From positions 21,247 to 85,246 of the forward strand of contig NZ_BOPG01000090.1 in NCBI RefSeq assembly GCF_016863635.1: 64,000 nucleotides of DNA, given 5' to 3'. Positions 1-8,189 of the stretch are shown here, in pieces (position 1 is the stretch's first letter; every line of letters starts with the position of its first letter). Position numbers and translations under genes: made by a program. Below the pieces are notes generated by a model. That model was not told the origin of the DNA. It searched no databases and saw nothing but the letters and a program-made list of their open reading frames with translations. The stretch comes from Virgisporangium aurantiacum (GTDB taxonomy: Bacteria > Actinomycetota > Actinomycetes > Mycobacteriales > Micromonosporaceae).

Positions 1-571
1 CCCGGCGTCCGCTCCGATCCAGCGCGATCATCAGCCGGACGCTGAGCGTCTCCCGCAGCGGATTCTCCCGCACCGCCGCGGTGAGCCCGGCCACCGCGGC
101 GCCCGCGTCCCCCGCCGCGAGCCGCAGGTCGGCGAGCCGCTCGACGGCCGTGAACCGGTGCTCGTCGAGCACCGCGGCCCCCGCCCGCACCACGCGGCTG
201 TCGACGTCGGCGAGCGCCGGGCCGCGCCAGAGCGCGAGCGCCGCCGCGAGATCGTCGGTGGTGCCGGCCGCGGCGAGCGCGGCGAACCGGTCGGCGTCGA
301 ACTCGGCGGGATGGACGCGGTAGCCGGCGCCGTCGGTCTCGATCGCCCCCGGCAACCGCCGCCGCAGGTCGGCCACCACCTTGTGCACCTGGTGCTTCGC
401 CGTCGCCGGCGCCGCACCGTCCCACGCCGCACCGATCAACGAGTCGACGGTGACCAGGCGCCCGGCGTCGAGCAGGAGCGCGGCGAGCACCTTCGCCGGT
501 TGTCGCCCGCCGATCGCCACCCGACCGTCCGAGCTCCAGACCTCCAGCGGACCGAGGACCCGAAACTCCAC
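1..571 (-). CDS. SARP/BTAD-family transcriptional regulator, N-terminal part (runs off the window)
   Basis: About 190 residues are visible. The protein opens with EFRVLGPLEV, the usual start of SARP regulators, and continues with an OmpR/PhoB-like winged helix (AKVLAALLLDAGRLVTVDSLIGAAWD, quoted in part) and the start of a bacterial transcriptional activation domain (helical repeats with NPLRETLSVRLM near the cut). The GTG at 569-571 is the natural start because the family motif begins there. SARPs activate secondary metabolism or signalling genes by binding heptameric repeats. Whether ATPase or TPR domains follow cannot be seen. The same family occurs again at 29178-30950. Confidence 0.85.
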   Translation of the reverse strand, partial: MEFRVLGPLEVWSSDGRVAIGGRQPAKVLAALLLDAGRLVTVDSLIGAAWDGAAPATAKHQVHKVVADLRRRLPGAIETDGAGYRVHPAEFDADRFAALAAAGTTDDLAAALALWRGPALADVDSRVVRAGAAVLDEHRFTAVERLADLRLAAGDAGAAVAGLTAAVRENPLRETLSVRLMIALDRSGRR

Positions 572-689
572 ACCACCGAACCTAGGACCACCGGTATGCC
601 CGCTGCCGCCACGTGCCGGATTTCGCGCCCGACATGCCGTCGAACCGCTGAAGAACCGCAACCACCGTCGATGTAACCGGATCCCGCCG

Positions 690-1538
690 TCACGAGTCGA
701 GAGCGTCCTTCGCGACCTGGATGAGGTGCCGGGACGCCGGCCGGTCGAGGGCGATCGTCAGCAGGTAGGCGAAAATCTCCGCGTAGGTGCCGGTCCGCGT
801 GTCGCCCTCCTCCCAGACGCCGCCGGTGAGCGTGTCGATATAGACGACCGCCGGGTCCTCGCTGAACTGCAGGAGGGTGAACGCGTGCAGGGGCATCACC
901 GCGCCGCCCGCGAACGTGAGGATCTGCAGGTCGACGTGCTGTCGATCGATGGCGTCGAGCAGGTGGGCGAGCTGCTCCCGGGCGACCTCCGCGCCACCGA
1001 TGCGGCGCCGGAGGACGGCCTCGTCGAGGACGAGGGAGAACCGGGGGCGGTCGGCCTCGCGGAGGATCTGCTGGCGCCGGGCGCGTACCTGGATCCTGGC
1101 CTCGATGACCTCCGGCGATGGGGCGGGCACCGCCAGGTTGAACAGTGCCCGCATGTATCCCGGACTCTGCAGCAGCCCCGGGATCACCCGGTCCTCGAAC
1201 GTGGAGATCGCGGCCGCGTCGGTCTCCAGGCCGACGTAGCGGGCGAACGTGCTCGACACGTCGCTGTAGTCGCTCCACCAGCCGCGTTGGCGCCCCGCGT
1301 TCGCCAACTGCTCGAACGACGCGATGCGGGCGGGGTCGGTCACCCCGTAGACGCCGAGCAGGTCTCTGAGCTCGCGCAGCCGCAGCGCCGCCTGCCCGGA
1401 CTCGATCCGGCTCAGCCATGACGCCGAGCGTTCGACGGCCGCCCCCGCGTCTTCGCCGTTCAGGCCGGCCTGTTCGCGCAGTGATCTCAGGAGCCGACCG
1501 AGCCGACGCCGCTGAGCGGTCGGACTGCCACGTGTCAC
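690..1538 (-). CDS. XRE-family helix-turn-helix regulator with DUF5753 domain
   Basis: 282 residues from a GTG start at 1536-1538, chosen because family members begin with a basic stretch such as SPTAQRRRLGRLLRSLR. Residues 8-65 are a Cro/C1-type HTH (recognition region ASWLSRIESG). The remainder matches the DUF5753 pattern: a YVGLE segment, FEDRVIPGLLQSPGYMRAL, a middle basic helix, and LVLDEAVLRRRIGG. Such regulators are abundant in actinomycetes and usually pair with small DUF397 proteins; a DUF397 gene lies at 2533-2739 beyond the divergent nucleosidase gene. It is divergent from the gene at 1694, so it may control it. In-frame starts up to 1661 are possible. Confidence 0.9.
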   Translation of the reverse strand: MTRGSPTAQRRRLGRLLRSLREQAGLNGEDAGAAVERSASWLSRIESGQAALRLRELRDLLGVYGVTDPARIASFEQLANAGRQRGWWSDYSDVSSTFARYVGLETDAAAISTFEDRVIPGLLQSPGYMRALFNLAVPAPSPEVIEARIQVRARRQQILREADRPRFSLVLDEAVLRRRIGGAEVAREQLAHLLDAIDRQHVDLQILTFAGGAVMPLHAFTLLQFSEDPAVVYIDTLTGGVWEEGDTRTGTYAEIFAYLLTIALDRPASRHLIQVAKDALDS

Positions 1539-1606
1539 CGTGCCCGCTCCCACCTGGCCTGAGGGCCGCTCGTCGTAGGTGCGCAAATGCCAAGCTGCAC
1601 GCCCAT

Positions 1607-1617
1607 ATTGCAATTGC
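1607..1617. promoter_or_regulatory. AT-rich overlapping palindromes between divergent genes
   Basis: ATTGCAAT (1607-1614) and GCAATTGC (1610-1617) overlap in an otherwise GC-rich stretch between the XRE regulator and the nucleosidase gene. The position and symmetry fit an operator or promoter core, but no consensus is known for this family. Nothing else notable is seen in 1539-1693. Confidence 0.3.
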
Positions 1618-1693
1618 GAAACTGCTCTTGCCACACTAGTGACAACAGCCGGAGGAGACAACGATCAATCCGGCCACGCCCTGGGGGGACACC

Positions 1694-2500
1694 ATGCTGC
1701 GATCGTCGATCCGTCCACGAGTTGATCGGTTGAGACCGCGGGCCGACGTGGTGATGCTTACCGCGCTCGATGTCGAGTACCAGGCGGTGGAGCGGTTCGT
1801 CGCGGTCGAACGGGCGCACCGCCATCCTGAGGGAACGCTCTTCGAGACCGGCCGGATCCCGGGAACGCACAACACGGTGGCGCTCACGCGCACCGGGCCG
1901 GGCAACACGACGGCCGCACTGATCGCAGAACGGGCGATCGTCATGTTCCGGCCCAAGGCCCTGCTGTTCGTGGGGATCGCCGGCGCGCTGAAACGCGAGG
2001 TCCGGCTCGGTGACATCGTGGTGAGCAGCAAGGTCTACGCGTTCCACGGCGGCAAGGTCGAGGGCCGTGAGTTCCTGCCCCGCCCGCAGGTCTGGCAGGC
2101 GCCGCACATGCTCGAACAACTGGCCGGCCACGTCTACCGATCGGGAACCTGGGAGAAACTGATCGACGAGGTGGTACCGCCGGCCGTGCACTTCAAGCCG
2201 ATCGCCGGCGGCGAGGTCGTCGTCAACACGCGCCTCGGTTCGGTCGCCGAGCACCTGCGCTTCAACTACAGCGACGCGGTCGCCGTCGACATGGAGAGCG
2301 TCGGCGTCGCCTGCGCCGGGTACCTGAACAGTTCCCTTCCGGTACTGAGCATCAGGGGCATCAGCGACCTGGCCGACGGCGCCAAGGCCGTCACCGAAGA
2401 CGCGGGCTGGCCGGCGGTCGCCGCCCGGAATGCCGCGGCCTTCGCCGTGTCACTGGCGGCGGCGTTCCTCTCGCAGACCCTGACCCGAAGCGGCGGGTGA
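1694..2500 (+). CDS. PNP/MTAN-superfamily nucleosidase (5'-methylthioadenosine/SAH nucleosidase-like)
   Basis: 268 residues; ATG preceded by GGGGGGA. It has the phosphorylase fold signatures: MLTALDVEYQAV near residue 21 (Glu28 in the place of the family N-terminal Glu), TGPGNTTAA at 67-75, VGIAGAL at 93-99, VDMESVG at 198-204 (Met200-Glu201, ribose-binding) and RGISDLAD at 221-228 (Asp225, the purine N7 acid). An intact set of catalytic residues suggests it cleaves N-glycosidic bonds of adenine nucleosides or nucleotides. It is more like the stand-alone, regulator-associated PNP proteins of actinobacteria than housekeeping MTAN, which usually carries VEMEAAA. The flanking XRE and DUF397 genes support a regulated accessory role. 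The substrate cannot be told from sequence. Confidence 0.8.
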   Translation: MLRSSIRPRVDRLRPRADVVMLTALDVEYQAVERFVAVERAHRHPEGTLFETGRIPGTHNTVALTRTGPGNTTAALIAERAIVMFRPKALLFVGIAGALKREVRLGDIVVSSKVYAFHGGKVEGREFLPRPQVWQAPHMLEQLAGHVYRSGTWEKLIDEVVPPAVHFKPIAGGEVVVNTRLGSVAEHLRFNYSDAVAVDMESVGVACAGYLNSSLPVLSIRGISDLADGAKAVTEDAGWPAVAARNAAAFAVSLAAAFLSQTLTRSGG

Positions 2501-2532
2501 CGAACCGCGATCCGTCACCCGCCGGCCCGGGC

Positions 2533-2739
2533 TCACCGGTCGAACTCGCCGGCCACGACTCCCGCCACGAAGGTCCGCCACTGGTCGTACGTCAGGTCGA
2601 GCTCCACGTGCGGCGTGGTCGTCCCGCGCACGGAAACGCGGTCGGGCTCGGCGGCCATCTGCAGACACAGATCGGCGCCGTTCGTACATTTACTGCTTTG
2701 TATCCATGGTCGAGGCGAAACAGATGACTCAATGACCAT
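2533..2739 (-). CDS. DUF397 small protein
   Basis: 68 residues from an ATG with GAGAGGG seven bases upstream; a GTG 18 bases further upstream overlaps that ribosome site and is less likely. The sequence carries the DUF397 pattern: WIQSSKC followed by a Cys (CLQMA), DRVSVRGT, then YDQWRTFVAGVVAGEFD. DUF397 proteins are small partners of XRE-DUF5753 regulators in actinomycetes. This copy follows the membrane protein gene at 2754-3830 after 14 bases and is probably in the same transcript. It is convergent with the nucleosidase gene. Confidence 0.88.
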   Translation of the reverse strand: MVIESSVSPRPWIQSSKCTNGADLCLQMAAEPDRVSVRGTTTPHVELDLTYDQWRTFVAGVVAGEFDR

Positions 2740-2753
2740 CGGAATGCCCTCTC

Positions 2754-3830
2754 TCACTTGTTCGGAAGGCCCGGCGGGCCCGCAGATGGAGGCTCGGACG
2801 GAGGTCCCGACCGGCCACGGGGGTCGTCGGTGTCGGTGAGGCCCGGGATGCTCAGCCTGTCGCCGGAGCCCGATCCGTCACCGCCGTTCTCGATCGTCTG
2901 CACGAAGTCGTGGTCCACCAGGAGGCAGGCGGCAGGCTCGGCCCCCGTCGCCTCCACGACGAACACCGGCCATCCGTTGATCGCGACGTTCAGGTCCTTG
3001 TGATCCCGGGGGGCGACCACGACCTCGCCAGTCGTCGATCCGGTGGTCGGTGCGTCGCGCGAGGCCCGCCCGGCGAACCGCCACGTGCACGACGCGTTGC
3101 CCATGGACACGAGGCGGGCCGTGAACTCCGTTCCCTCCGGCGCCATGAACTCCAGGCGGCGCCACTCGTCGGTCGGCGACGGCGGCAGCCCCAGGTAACG
3201 GGGGCCGTGTGATCCGAGCGGATCCGTGGCGCCGGTGGGTGGTGCGGCCGGGGCGCTCGGGCTCGACGACGGCGACGACGCCGTGCGGTCGGGAGCGGTC
3301 GGGGTGGTCGCCTGGCCGCGACCGATCGGTGCGGTCGGCGCAGGCGAGACCGGTTGCCCCTGCACCTGTTGGACCGGCGACAGTTCAAGCGTCGTCGGGC
3401 TCGCCACCGGCGCCTGTTCCAGCTTCGTCGCCGCCGACGGTGAGCCGTTGCCGCTGCCCGGCCACAGCGAGACACCCATGAGAGCGACGGCGATCACCGA
3501 CGCGGCGGCAAGCAACTGTCCGCGAAAGCGGAAGATGCCTCTGTAACGCGGCTTCCGCGGAGCGCGTTCCTCGACGACCGGGCGCCACCGGCACTCGGCG
3601 ACCCGCTCGAAGTTCGACAGTTCGAGCTCGTCGATGTCGTGCTCGGCGTCGGGAACCTCGCAGAGTTCGGCGACCCGGAAGAACCGGATCGCCGGCCCGT
3701 AGTGCTTCCGCTCGAACCACACGTGGCCGCGCCGATGGGCATCGAATCCCAGCCGGGCCAGTTCGACCTCGGCACTGAGTTCTGCCGCCCGGTCGGTACT
3801 CAGGTCGACGACGTCGTTGTCGGTTCTCAT
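2754..3830 (-). CDS. Single-pass membrane protein of unknown function with proline/serine-rich stalk
   Basis: 358 residues. Residues 1-98 are charged, with a TPR-like helix pair (ARLGFDAHRRGHVWFERKHY, then IRFFRVAELCE). A single membrane segment covers about 104-124. A Pro/Ser/Thr-rich stalk runs from 127 to about 205, followed by a compact extracellular region (215-320) with two Cys (CTWRF and AACLLVDHDF) and a Gly/Pro-rich tail. The start ATG overlaps the stop of the upstream gene by 4 bases. This topology resembles anti-sigma factors or sensor partners of sigma-like proteins, but no domain family is recognised. Domain limits are estimates by eye. Confidence 0.7.
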   Translation of the reverse strand: MRTDNDVVDLSTDRAAELSAEVELARLGFDAHRRGHVWFERKHYGPAIRFFRVAELCEVPDAEHDIDELELSNFERVAECRWRPVVEERAPRKPRYRGIFRFRGQLLAAASVIAVALMGVSLWPGSGNGSPSAATKLEQAPVASPTTLELSPVQQVQGQPVSPAPTAPIGRGQATTPTAPDRTASSPSSSPSAPAAPPTGATDPLGSHGPRYLGLPPSPTDEWRRLEFMAPEGTEFTARLVSMGNASCTWRFAGRASRDAPTTGSTTGEVVVAPRDHKDLNVAINGWPVFVVEATGAEPAACLLVDHDFVQTIENGGDGSGSGDRLSIPGLTDTDDPRGRSGPPSEPPSAGPPGLPNK

Positions 3831-4471
3831 CGCGCGTCACCTCTCGGGCCGGTACTCGGCGGACCCGCATTGTTCTTCAGCTTCGCGTTGGCTTTTCTCC
3901 GCATCGTTCTCACCAGGTTCTTTCTCGGCGATTCCAGGGGGTTCTTCGTCGGCTGCGATCCGATCCCGCCGTCGCCCGGCGGATCCGTGGCATCGGCGAT
4001 CTCCGCGTTGGTGAACCGGTGCATGCAGCGTTCGGGCTCACACGTACAGAATTTGCTCGGCAGGCCGAGCAGGTAGACCTCGATCACTTCGTCGGGCAGG
4101 ATCGCCAGGGCCGCCGCCAGGTCGTCATTCCTGTGCTCCACGCGGGCCAGCGCCCGCTCCTTCAGCTCCTCGACGGCCTGTGCCGGGTCGGAGAAGCTGG
4201 CGCGCCACTCCCGGTACCGCGCGATCAGCAGGCCACGGGCGATGTGGTAGATCGCCTTGCGTTCGTCGTCGGCGGCCGGCGACCGGGGCCGGCATTCCTC
4301 GTTGTGAACGGTCCATGTGTGTTGCGCGTGATGGTCCCTGAATACGTTCCTGACCAGCTCCTCCGGATCTTCGCAACATGCCGGCGACCGGCGGATGTCC
4401 TGACGAAGCTCGGAACCGTACGCCTCGTCGAGATCGCGCAGCGCCTTCTCTTTCTTTTCCCTATCGCCCAT
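3827..4471 (-). CDS. Hypothetical regulator with sigma-factor-like C-terminal region
   Basis: 214 residues; ATG with AAGGA seven bases upstream. The segment AAALAILPDEVIEVYLLGLP is reminiscent of sigma-70 region 4 (LP..V..V..L), followed by a Cys cluster (CTCEPERC), a possible helix with NAEIADATD, and a basic C-terminal helix (RKNLVRTMRRKANAKLK). Pairing with a downstream membrane protein through an ATGA overlap is typical of sigma/anti-sigma operons. The similarity is weak and the family is unidentified; it could equally be another DNA-binding protein. Confidence 0.6.
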   Translation of the reverse strand: MGDREKKEKALRDLDEAYGSELRQDIRRSPACCEDPEELVRNVFRDHHAQHTWTVHNEECRPRSPAADDERKAIYHIARGLLIARYREWRASFSDPAQAVEELKERALARVEHRNDDLAAALAILPDEVIEVYLLGLPSKFCTCEPERCMHRFTNAEIADATDPPGDGGIGSQPTKNPLESPRKNLVRTMRRKANAKLKNNAGPPSTGPRGDAR

Positions 4472-4675
4472 CAGGGTCCTTCTGCTTCAGCGCGCACAGC
4501 GAAAGCCGCAGATACATGTCGGGGTGCCGGCACGATGGACGACAGCAGCCATTTCTCATCCGAGATCTGGCCGCTTCGTGGGAAGTTCCATCAACCAGGA
4601 ATGTCGGGAGTGGGCACCGAGGTCCTGTCGCCGCGAGAAACATTACAACAAAGTCCGACTGCCGCATCGCGACAC

Positions 4676-4706
4676 GCCGTCCTCAGGGTTCGACCCTGAG
4701 GACGGC
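4676..4706. repeat. Perfect 14 bp inverted repeat with 3-base loop in a 353 bp intergenic region
   Basis: GCCGTCCTCAGGGT and ACCCTGAGGACGGC flank TCG. It sits between the divergent genes starting at 4471 (minus) and 4825 (plus), so a terminator role is not expected from gene order; an operator, an RNA hairpin in the leader of the ABC operon, or the terminator of an unannotated short transcript are all possible. No T-tract follows on either strand. The rest of 4472-4824 shows no convincing gene. Confidence 0.7.
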
Positions 4707-4824
4707 TACGGGTACGCCCCGGCCGGAAACCAGTGATCGGGTCACCCCACAAGCCGACGAGACCGGGCCGTCCGCAGCCGAGGATCGACTGTGAAAACAC
4801 ACAGACGACAGCTGGAGGACCACG

Positions 4825-5640
4825 GTGACGGTCACGGTGCCCACGCGGGCAAGCACGGGGCACGGCTCGCAGGTAGCGGCCCGCGCCGACGGCGTGTGGA
4901 AGGTGTACGGGAGCGGCGAGGCGCAGGTGGTCGCGCTGCGGGGGGTCAACGTCGAGCTGGAGCGGAGCCGGTACACCGCGATCATGGGGCCGTCGGGTTC
5001 CGGCAAGTCGACGCTGATGCACTGCCTCGCCGGGCTCGACACGGTGACCCGGGGCGACGTCTACATCGGCGCCACGAAGGTGACCGGGCTGAAGGACAAG
5101 GCTCTCACGAGGCTGCGCCGCCAGCAGGTCGGCTTCATCTTCCAGCAGTTCAACCTGCTGCCGACGCTCAGCGCGGAGGAGAACATCCTGCTGCCGCTGT
5201 CGATCGCCGGCCGCAAGCCGGACCAGGCGTGGTTCGACACGGTCATCGAGACCGTCGGGCTGCGGGACCGGCTCCGGCACCGTCCCTCGCAGCTGTCGGG
5301 CGGCCAGCAGCAGCGCGTCGCGTGCGCCCGGGCGCTGGTCTCGCGTCCCGAAGTGATCTTCGCGGACGAGCCCACCGGCAACCTGGACTCGCGGTCCGGC
5401 GCCGAGGTGCTCGGCTTCCTCCGCGACTCGGTGCGGTCGTTCGGACAGACCATCGTGATGGTGACCCACGACCCGGTCGCGGCCTCCTACGCCGACCGCG
5501 TGATCTTCCTGGCCGACGGCGCGGTGGTCAGCGAGCTGCACGCCCCGACCGCCGACGGCGTCCTCGACATGATGAAGCGCCTCGACACCTCCGCCGCCGA
5601 CATCGTCGGCGCGCGGGACGCGACCGGCGCGGAGGGCTGA
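4825..5640 (+). CDS. ABC transporter ATP-binding protein, MacB/LolD type
   Basis: 271 residues; GTG start with GGAGG eight bases upstream. Walker A is GPSGSGKST, the Q-loop FIFQQFNLLP is typical of MacB/LolD ATPases, the signature is LSGGQQQR, Walker B is VIFADEPTGNLD and the switch His is in VTHD. The ATPase powers the permease encoded six bases downstream. Such pairs export peptides, lipids or drugs, or act in envelope stress responses; the substrate is not evident. Confidence 0.93.
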   Translation: MTVTVPTRASTGHGSQVAARADGVWKVYGSGEAQVVALRGVNVELERSRYTAIMGPSGSGKSTLMHCLAGLDTVTRGDVYIGATKVTGLKDKALTRLRRQQVGFIFQQFNLLPTLSAEENILLPLSIAGRKPDQAWFDTVIETVGLRDRLRHRPSQLSGGQQQRVACARALVSRPEVIFADEPTGNLDSRSGAEVLGFLRDSVRSFGQTIVMVTHDPVAASYADRVIFLADGAVVSELHAPTADGVLDMMKRLDTSAADIVGARDATGAEG

Positions 5641-5645
5641 CGGTC

Positions 5646-8186
5646 ATGATCTGGGCAACCCTCAAGAGCCTGCTCTCCAGAAAACTGCGCCTGGTCCTCT
5701 CCGGCCTGGCCGTGGTGCTGGGGGTGATGTTCGTGTCGGGCGCGTTCGTGCTCACCGACACGCTGCAACGGTCGTTCGACAGTCTGTTCGCCGACGTCTA
5801 CTCCAACACCAATGTGCAGGTGAACCAGAAGTCGAAGCTCGGCGAGGCCTACGACGGCGAGGACGGCGCCGGCGACGGCATCGCGCCCGACGTCGTCACC
5901 AAGGTCGCCGCCGTCAGCGGCGTGGCATCCGCGCGGGGCGACGTCGGCTCCGACGGCGCACGCATGATCGGCCCGAACGGCAAGGTCGTCACCACCTGGG
6001 GACCGCCCCGGCTGGGCAGCAACTGGACCGGCGAGGACGGCCTGACGAAGCTGCGCGACGGCCGGGGACCGCAGAACGCCGATGAGATCGTCATCAACGG
6101 GACGCTCGCGAAGGAGACCGGCTACAAGGTCGGCCAGCAGGCGTCGGTGCTGACGCTGCAGCCCAAGCGCACGTTCACCATCGTCGGCATCGCGGAGTAC
6201 TCCGGTGGCCGCGACAGCCTGGGCGGCGAACTGCAGATCTACTTCCACGAGTCGGTCGCGGCGGAGCTGATGCTCGGCAAGCCGAACGTCTTCAGCAGCA
6301 TCGACGTCAAGGTCGCGCCCGGCAGCAGCGACGAGACCGTCCGCGACAACGTCCGCGCCGCGCTGGGCGGCGACTACGACGTGAAGACCGGCAAGCAGCT
6401 CACCGCCGACGCGAACAAGGAGTCCAAGGAAGGGCTCGGCTTCTTCAACAACATCCTGCTCGGTTTCGCCGGCGTGGCCCTGTTCGTCGGCACCTTCCTG
6501 ATCCTCAACACGTTCTCGATCATCGTCGCCCAGCGCACCCGGGAACTGGCGCTGATGCGGGCGATCGGCGCGAGTCGCCGCCAGATGATCACCTCGGTGA
6601 TGGTGGAGGCGCTGGCGGTCGGGCTGCTCGCGTCGATCATCGGCCTCGCCGCCGGCATCGGCGCGGGCGCGGGTCTTGCGAAGCTGTTCAGCTCGCTGGG
6701 CAGCGACTCGCTGCGCATCGAGAGCATCGGGGTGCCGCCCGCGGCGATCATCGCCTCGTTCGTCGTGGGCATGCTGGTGACGCTGGTGGCGGCGTTGCTG
6801 CCGGCGGTGCGCGCGTCGCGGATCGCCCCGGTGGCGGCGATGCAGGAGGCGGCGACCCCCGACCGTCCGCTCACGAAGATCACGATCGTCGGCGCCGTCG
6901 TCGGCGCGATCGGCGGGACGCTGCTCGGCCTCGGCCTGAACAACGGCACGTTGATGCTGATCCTCGGCGGCGTGCTGATCAGCTTCATCGGGGTGGCGCT
7001 GCTGACCCCGATGCTGGCCCGGCCGGTGGTGGCCGTCATCGGGCGGCTGTTCTCCTGGTCGGTGCCGGGCAAGCTGGGCCGGCTCAACTCCGGCCGCAAC
7101 CCGCGCCGCACGGCGATCACCGCGGCGGCGCTGATGGTCGGCATCGCGCTGATCACGGGCGTCAACACGATCCTGGCGTCGGCCGACAAGAGCCTGCACG
7201 GCTTCGCCGAGAAGCAGGTCAAGGCCGACCTGTTCGTCTCCGGCGACCAGATGTCCGAGCGGCCGCCGACGTTCGACCCGGCCGTGGTCGACAAGATCGA
7301 CGCGCTTCCCGGCGTGTCCTCGGTGTCGGCCGAGTACTGGGACGCCGCGCAGGTCAACGGCGACGACCGGGGCGTCGTCGCGGTCACCGACCTCGGCGCG
7401 ATGGCCAACATGGTCGGCATGAAGCCGGCGTCCGGCAGCCTCGGCAAGCTCGGCCCGGAACAGGCCGTGATCGACGAGGAGAACGCCAAGGAACAGGGCC
7501 TGACGGTCGGGTCGACGGTGCCGGCGCAGTTCGCCCGCGGCGGCCCGCACACGCTGACGATCGTGGGCATCTACGCCAAGAACGAGGTCATGCGCGGCTA
7601 CATCCTGTCGCCGTCGGTGATCCCGGACATGCGGATCCCGCAGCCGTCGATGGCCTACCTGACCGTCGCCGACGGCACCCCGATCGGTGACGTGCGCAAG
7701 CAGGTCGACGCGCTGCTGGTCGACAGCCCGGAGGTCAGCGTCGCCAGCACCGAGGAGTTCGTCGACGGCCAGGTGGCACAGTTCGACACGGTGCTGCTCA
7801 TGGTGCAGATCCTGCTCGCGCTGGCGGTGCTCATCGCGGTGCTCGGCATCGTCAACACGCTGGCCCTGTCGGTGCTGGAACGCACCCGGGAACTGGGCCT
7901 GCTGCGGGCGATCGGCCTGGGCCGGGCACAGACGATGCGGATGGTCACTGTCGAGGCCGTGGTGATCTCGGTGTTCGGCGCGCTGCTCGGCGTCGCGGTC
8001 GGCACCGGTCTCGGCGCCGCGGTGGTCAAGGCGCTGGCGGACGACGGGATCAAGGAGTTCGCCCTGCCGTGGTCGGCGATGGGGACCTACCTGGCGCTCG
8101 GCGCCGTGATCGGCGTGATCGCGGCGGTGGCACCGGCCATCCGCGCTGCCCGCACCAACGTCCTGACGGCAATCGCGTACGAGTAG
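5646..8186 (+). CDS. FtsX/MacB-type ABC permease with two FtsX domains
   Basis: 846 residues from an ATG with GGAGGG nine bases upstream. A first membrane segment (about 15-37) is followed by a large extracellular MacB-like periplasmic domain, then three membrane helices of the first FtsX domain (ALMRAIGASRRQM motif), a second extracellular domain, and a second FtsX domain near the C-terminus (ELGLLRAIGLGRAQ motif). This duplicated layout is usual for actinobacterial permeases acting as a single-chain homodimer equivalent. It is translated with the ATPase at 4825-5640. Confidence 0.93.
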   Translation: MIWATLKSLLSRKLRLVLSGLAVVLGVMFVSGAFVLTDTLQRSFDSLFADVYSNTNVQVNQKSKLGEAYDGEDGAGDGIAPDVVTKVAAVSGVASARGDVGSDGARMIGPNGKVVTTWGPPRLGSNWTGEDGLTKLRDGRGPQNADEIVINGTLAKETGYKVGQQASVLTLQPKRTFTIVGIAEYSGGRDSLGGELQIYFHESVAAELMLGKPNVFSSIDVKVAPGSSDETVRDNVRAALGGDYDVKTGKQLTADANKESKEGLGFFNNILLGFAGVALFVGTFLILNTFSIIVAQRTRELALMRAIGASRRQMITSVMVEALAVGLLASIIGLAAGIGAGAGLAKLFSSLGSDSLRIESIGVPPAAIIASFVVGMLVTLVAALLPAVRASRIAPVAAMQEAATPDRPLTKITIVGAVVGAIGGTLLGLGLNNGTLMLILGGVLISFIGVALLTPMLARPVVAVIGRLFSWSVPGKLGRLNSGRNPRRTAITAAALMVGIALITGVNTILASADKSLHGFAEKQVKADLFVSGDQMSERPPTFDPAVVDKIDALPGVSSVSAEYWDAAQVNGDDRGVVAVTDLGAMANMVGMKPASGSLGKLGPEQAVIDEENAKEQGLTVGSTVPAQFARGGPHTLTIVGIYAKNEVMRGYILSPSVIPDMRIPQPSMAYLTVADGTPIGDVRKQVDALLVDSPEVSVASTEEFVDGQVAQFDTVLLMVQILLALAVLIAVLGIVNTLALSVLERTRELGLLRAIGLGRAQTMRMVTVEAVVISVFGALLGVAVGTGLGAAVVKALADDGIKEFALPWSAMGTYLALGAVIGVIAAVAPAIRAARTNVLTAIAYE

Positions 8187-8189
8187 CAG

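Noticed and set aside
4461..4667. 68-codon minus-strand ORF overlapping the start of the sigma-like gene
   Set aside because: No clear ribosome site, no recognisable motif and codon use unlike neighbouring genes. It could be a leader but support is too thin to annotate.
4791..5645. Long plus-strand frame joining upstream sequence to the permease
   Set aside because: The first 285 codons are an out-of-frame reading of the ABC ATPase gene. The permease start at 5646 has its own ribosome site.
5487..7550. 687-codon open frame on the minus strand opposite the FtsX-type permease
   Set aside because: It mirrors the codon periodicity of the well-supported plus-strand permease and reads as Arg/Asp/His/Gln-rich low-complexity protein. 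Antisense shadow of GC-rich coding.
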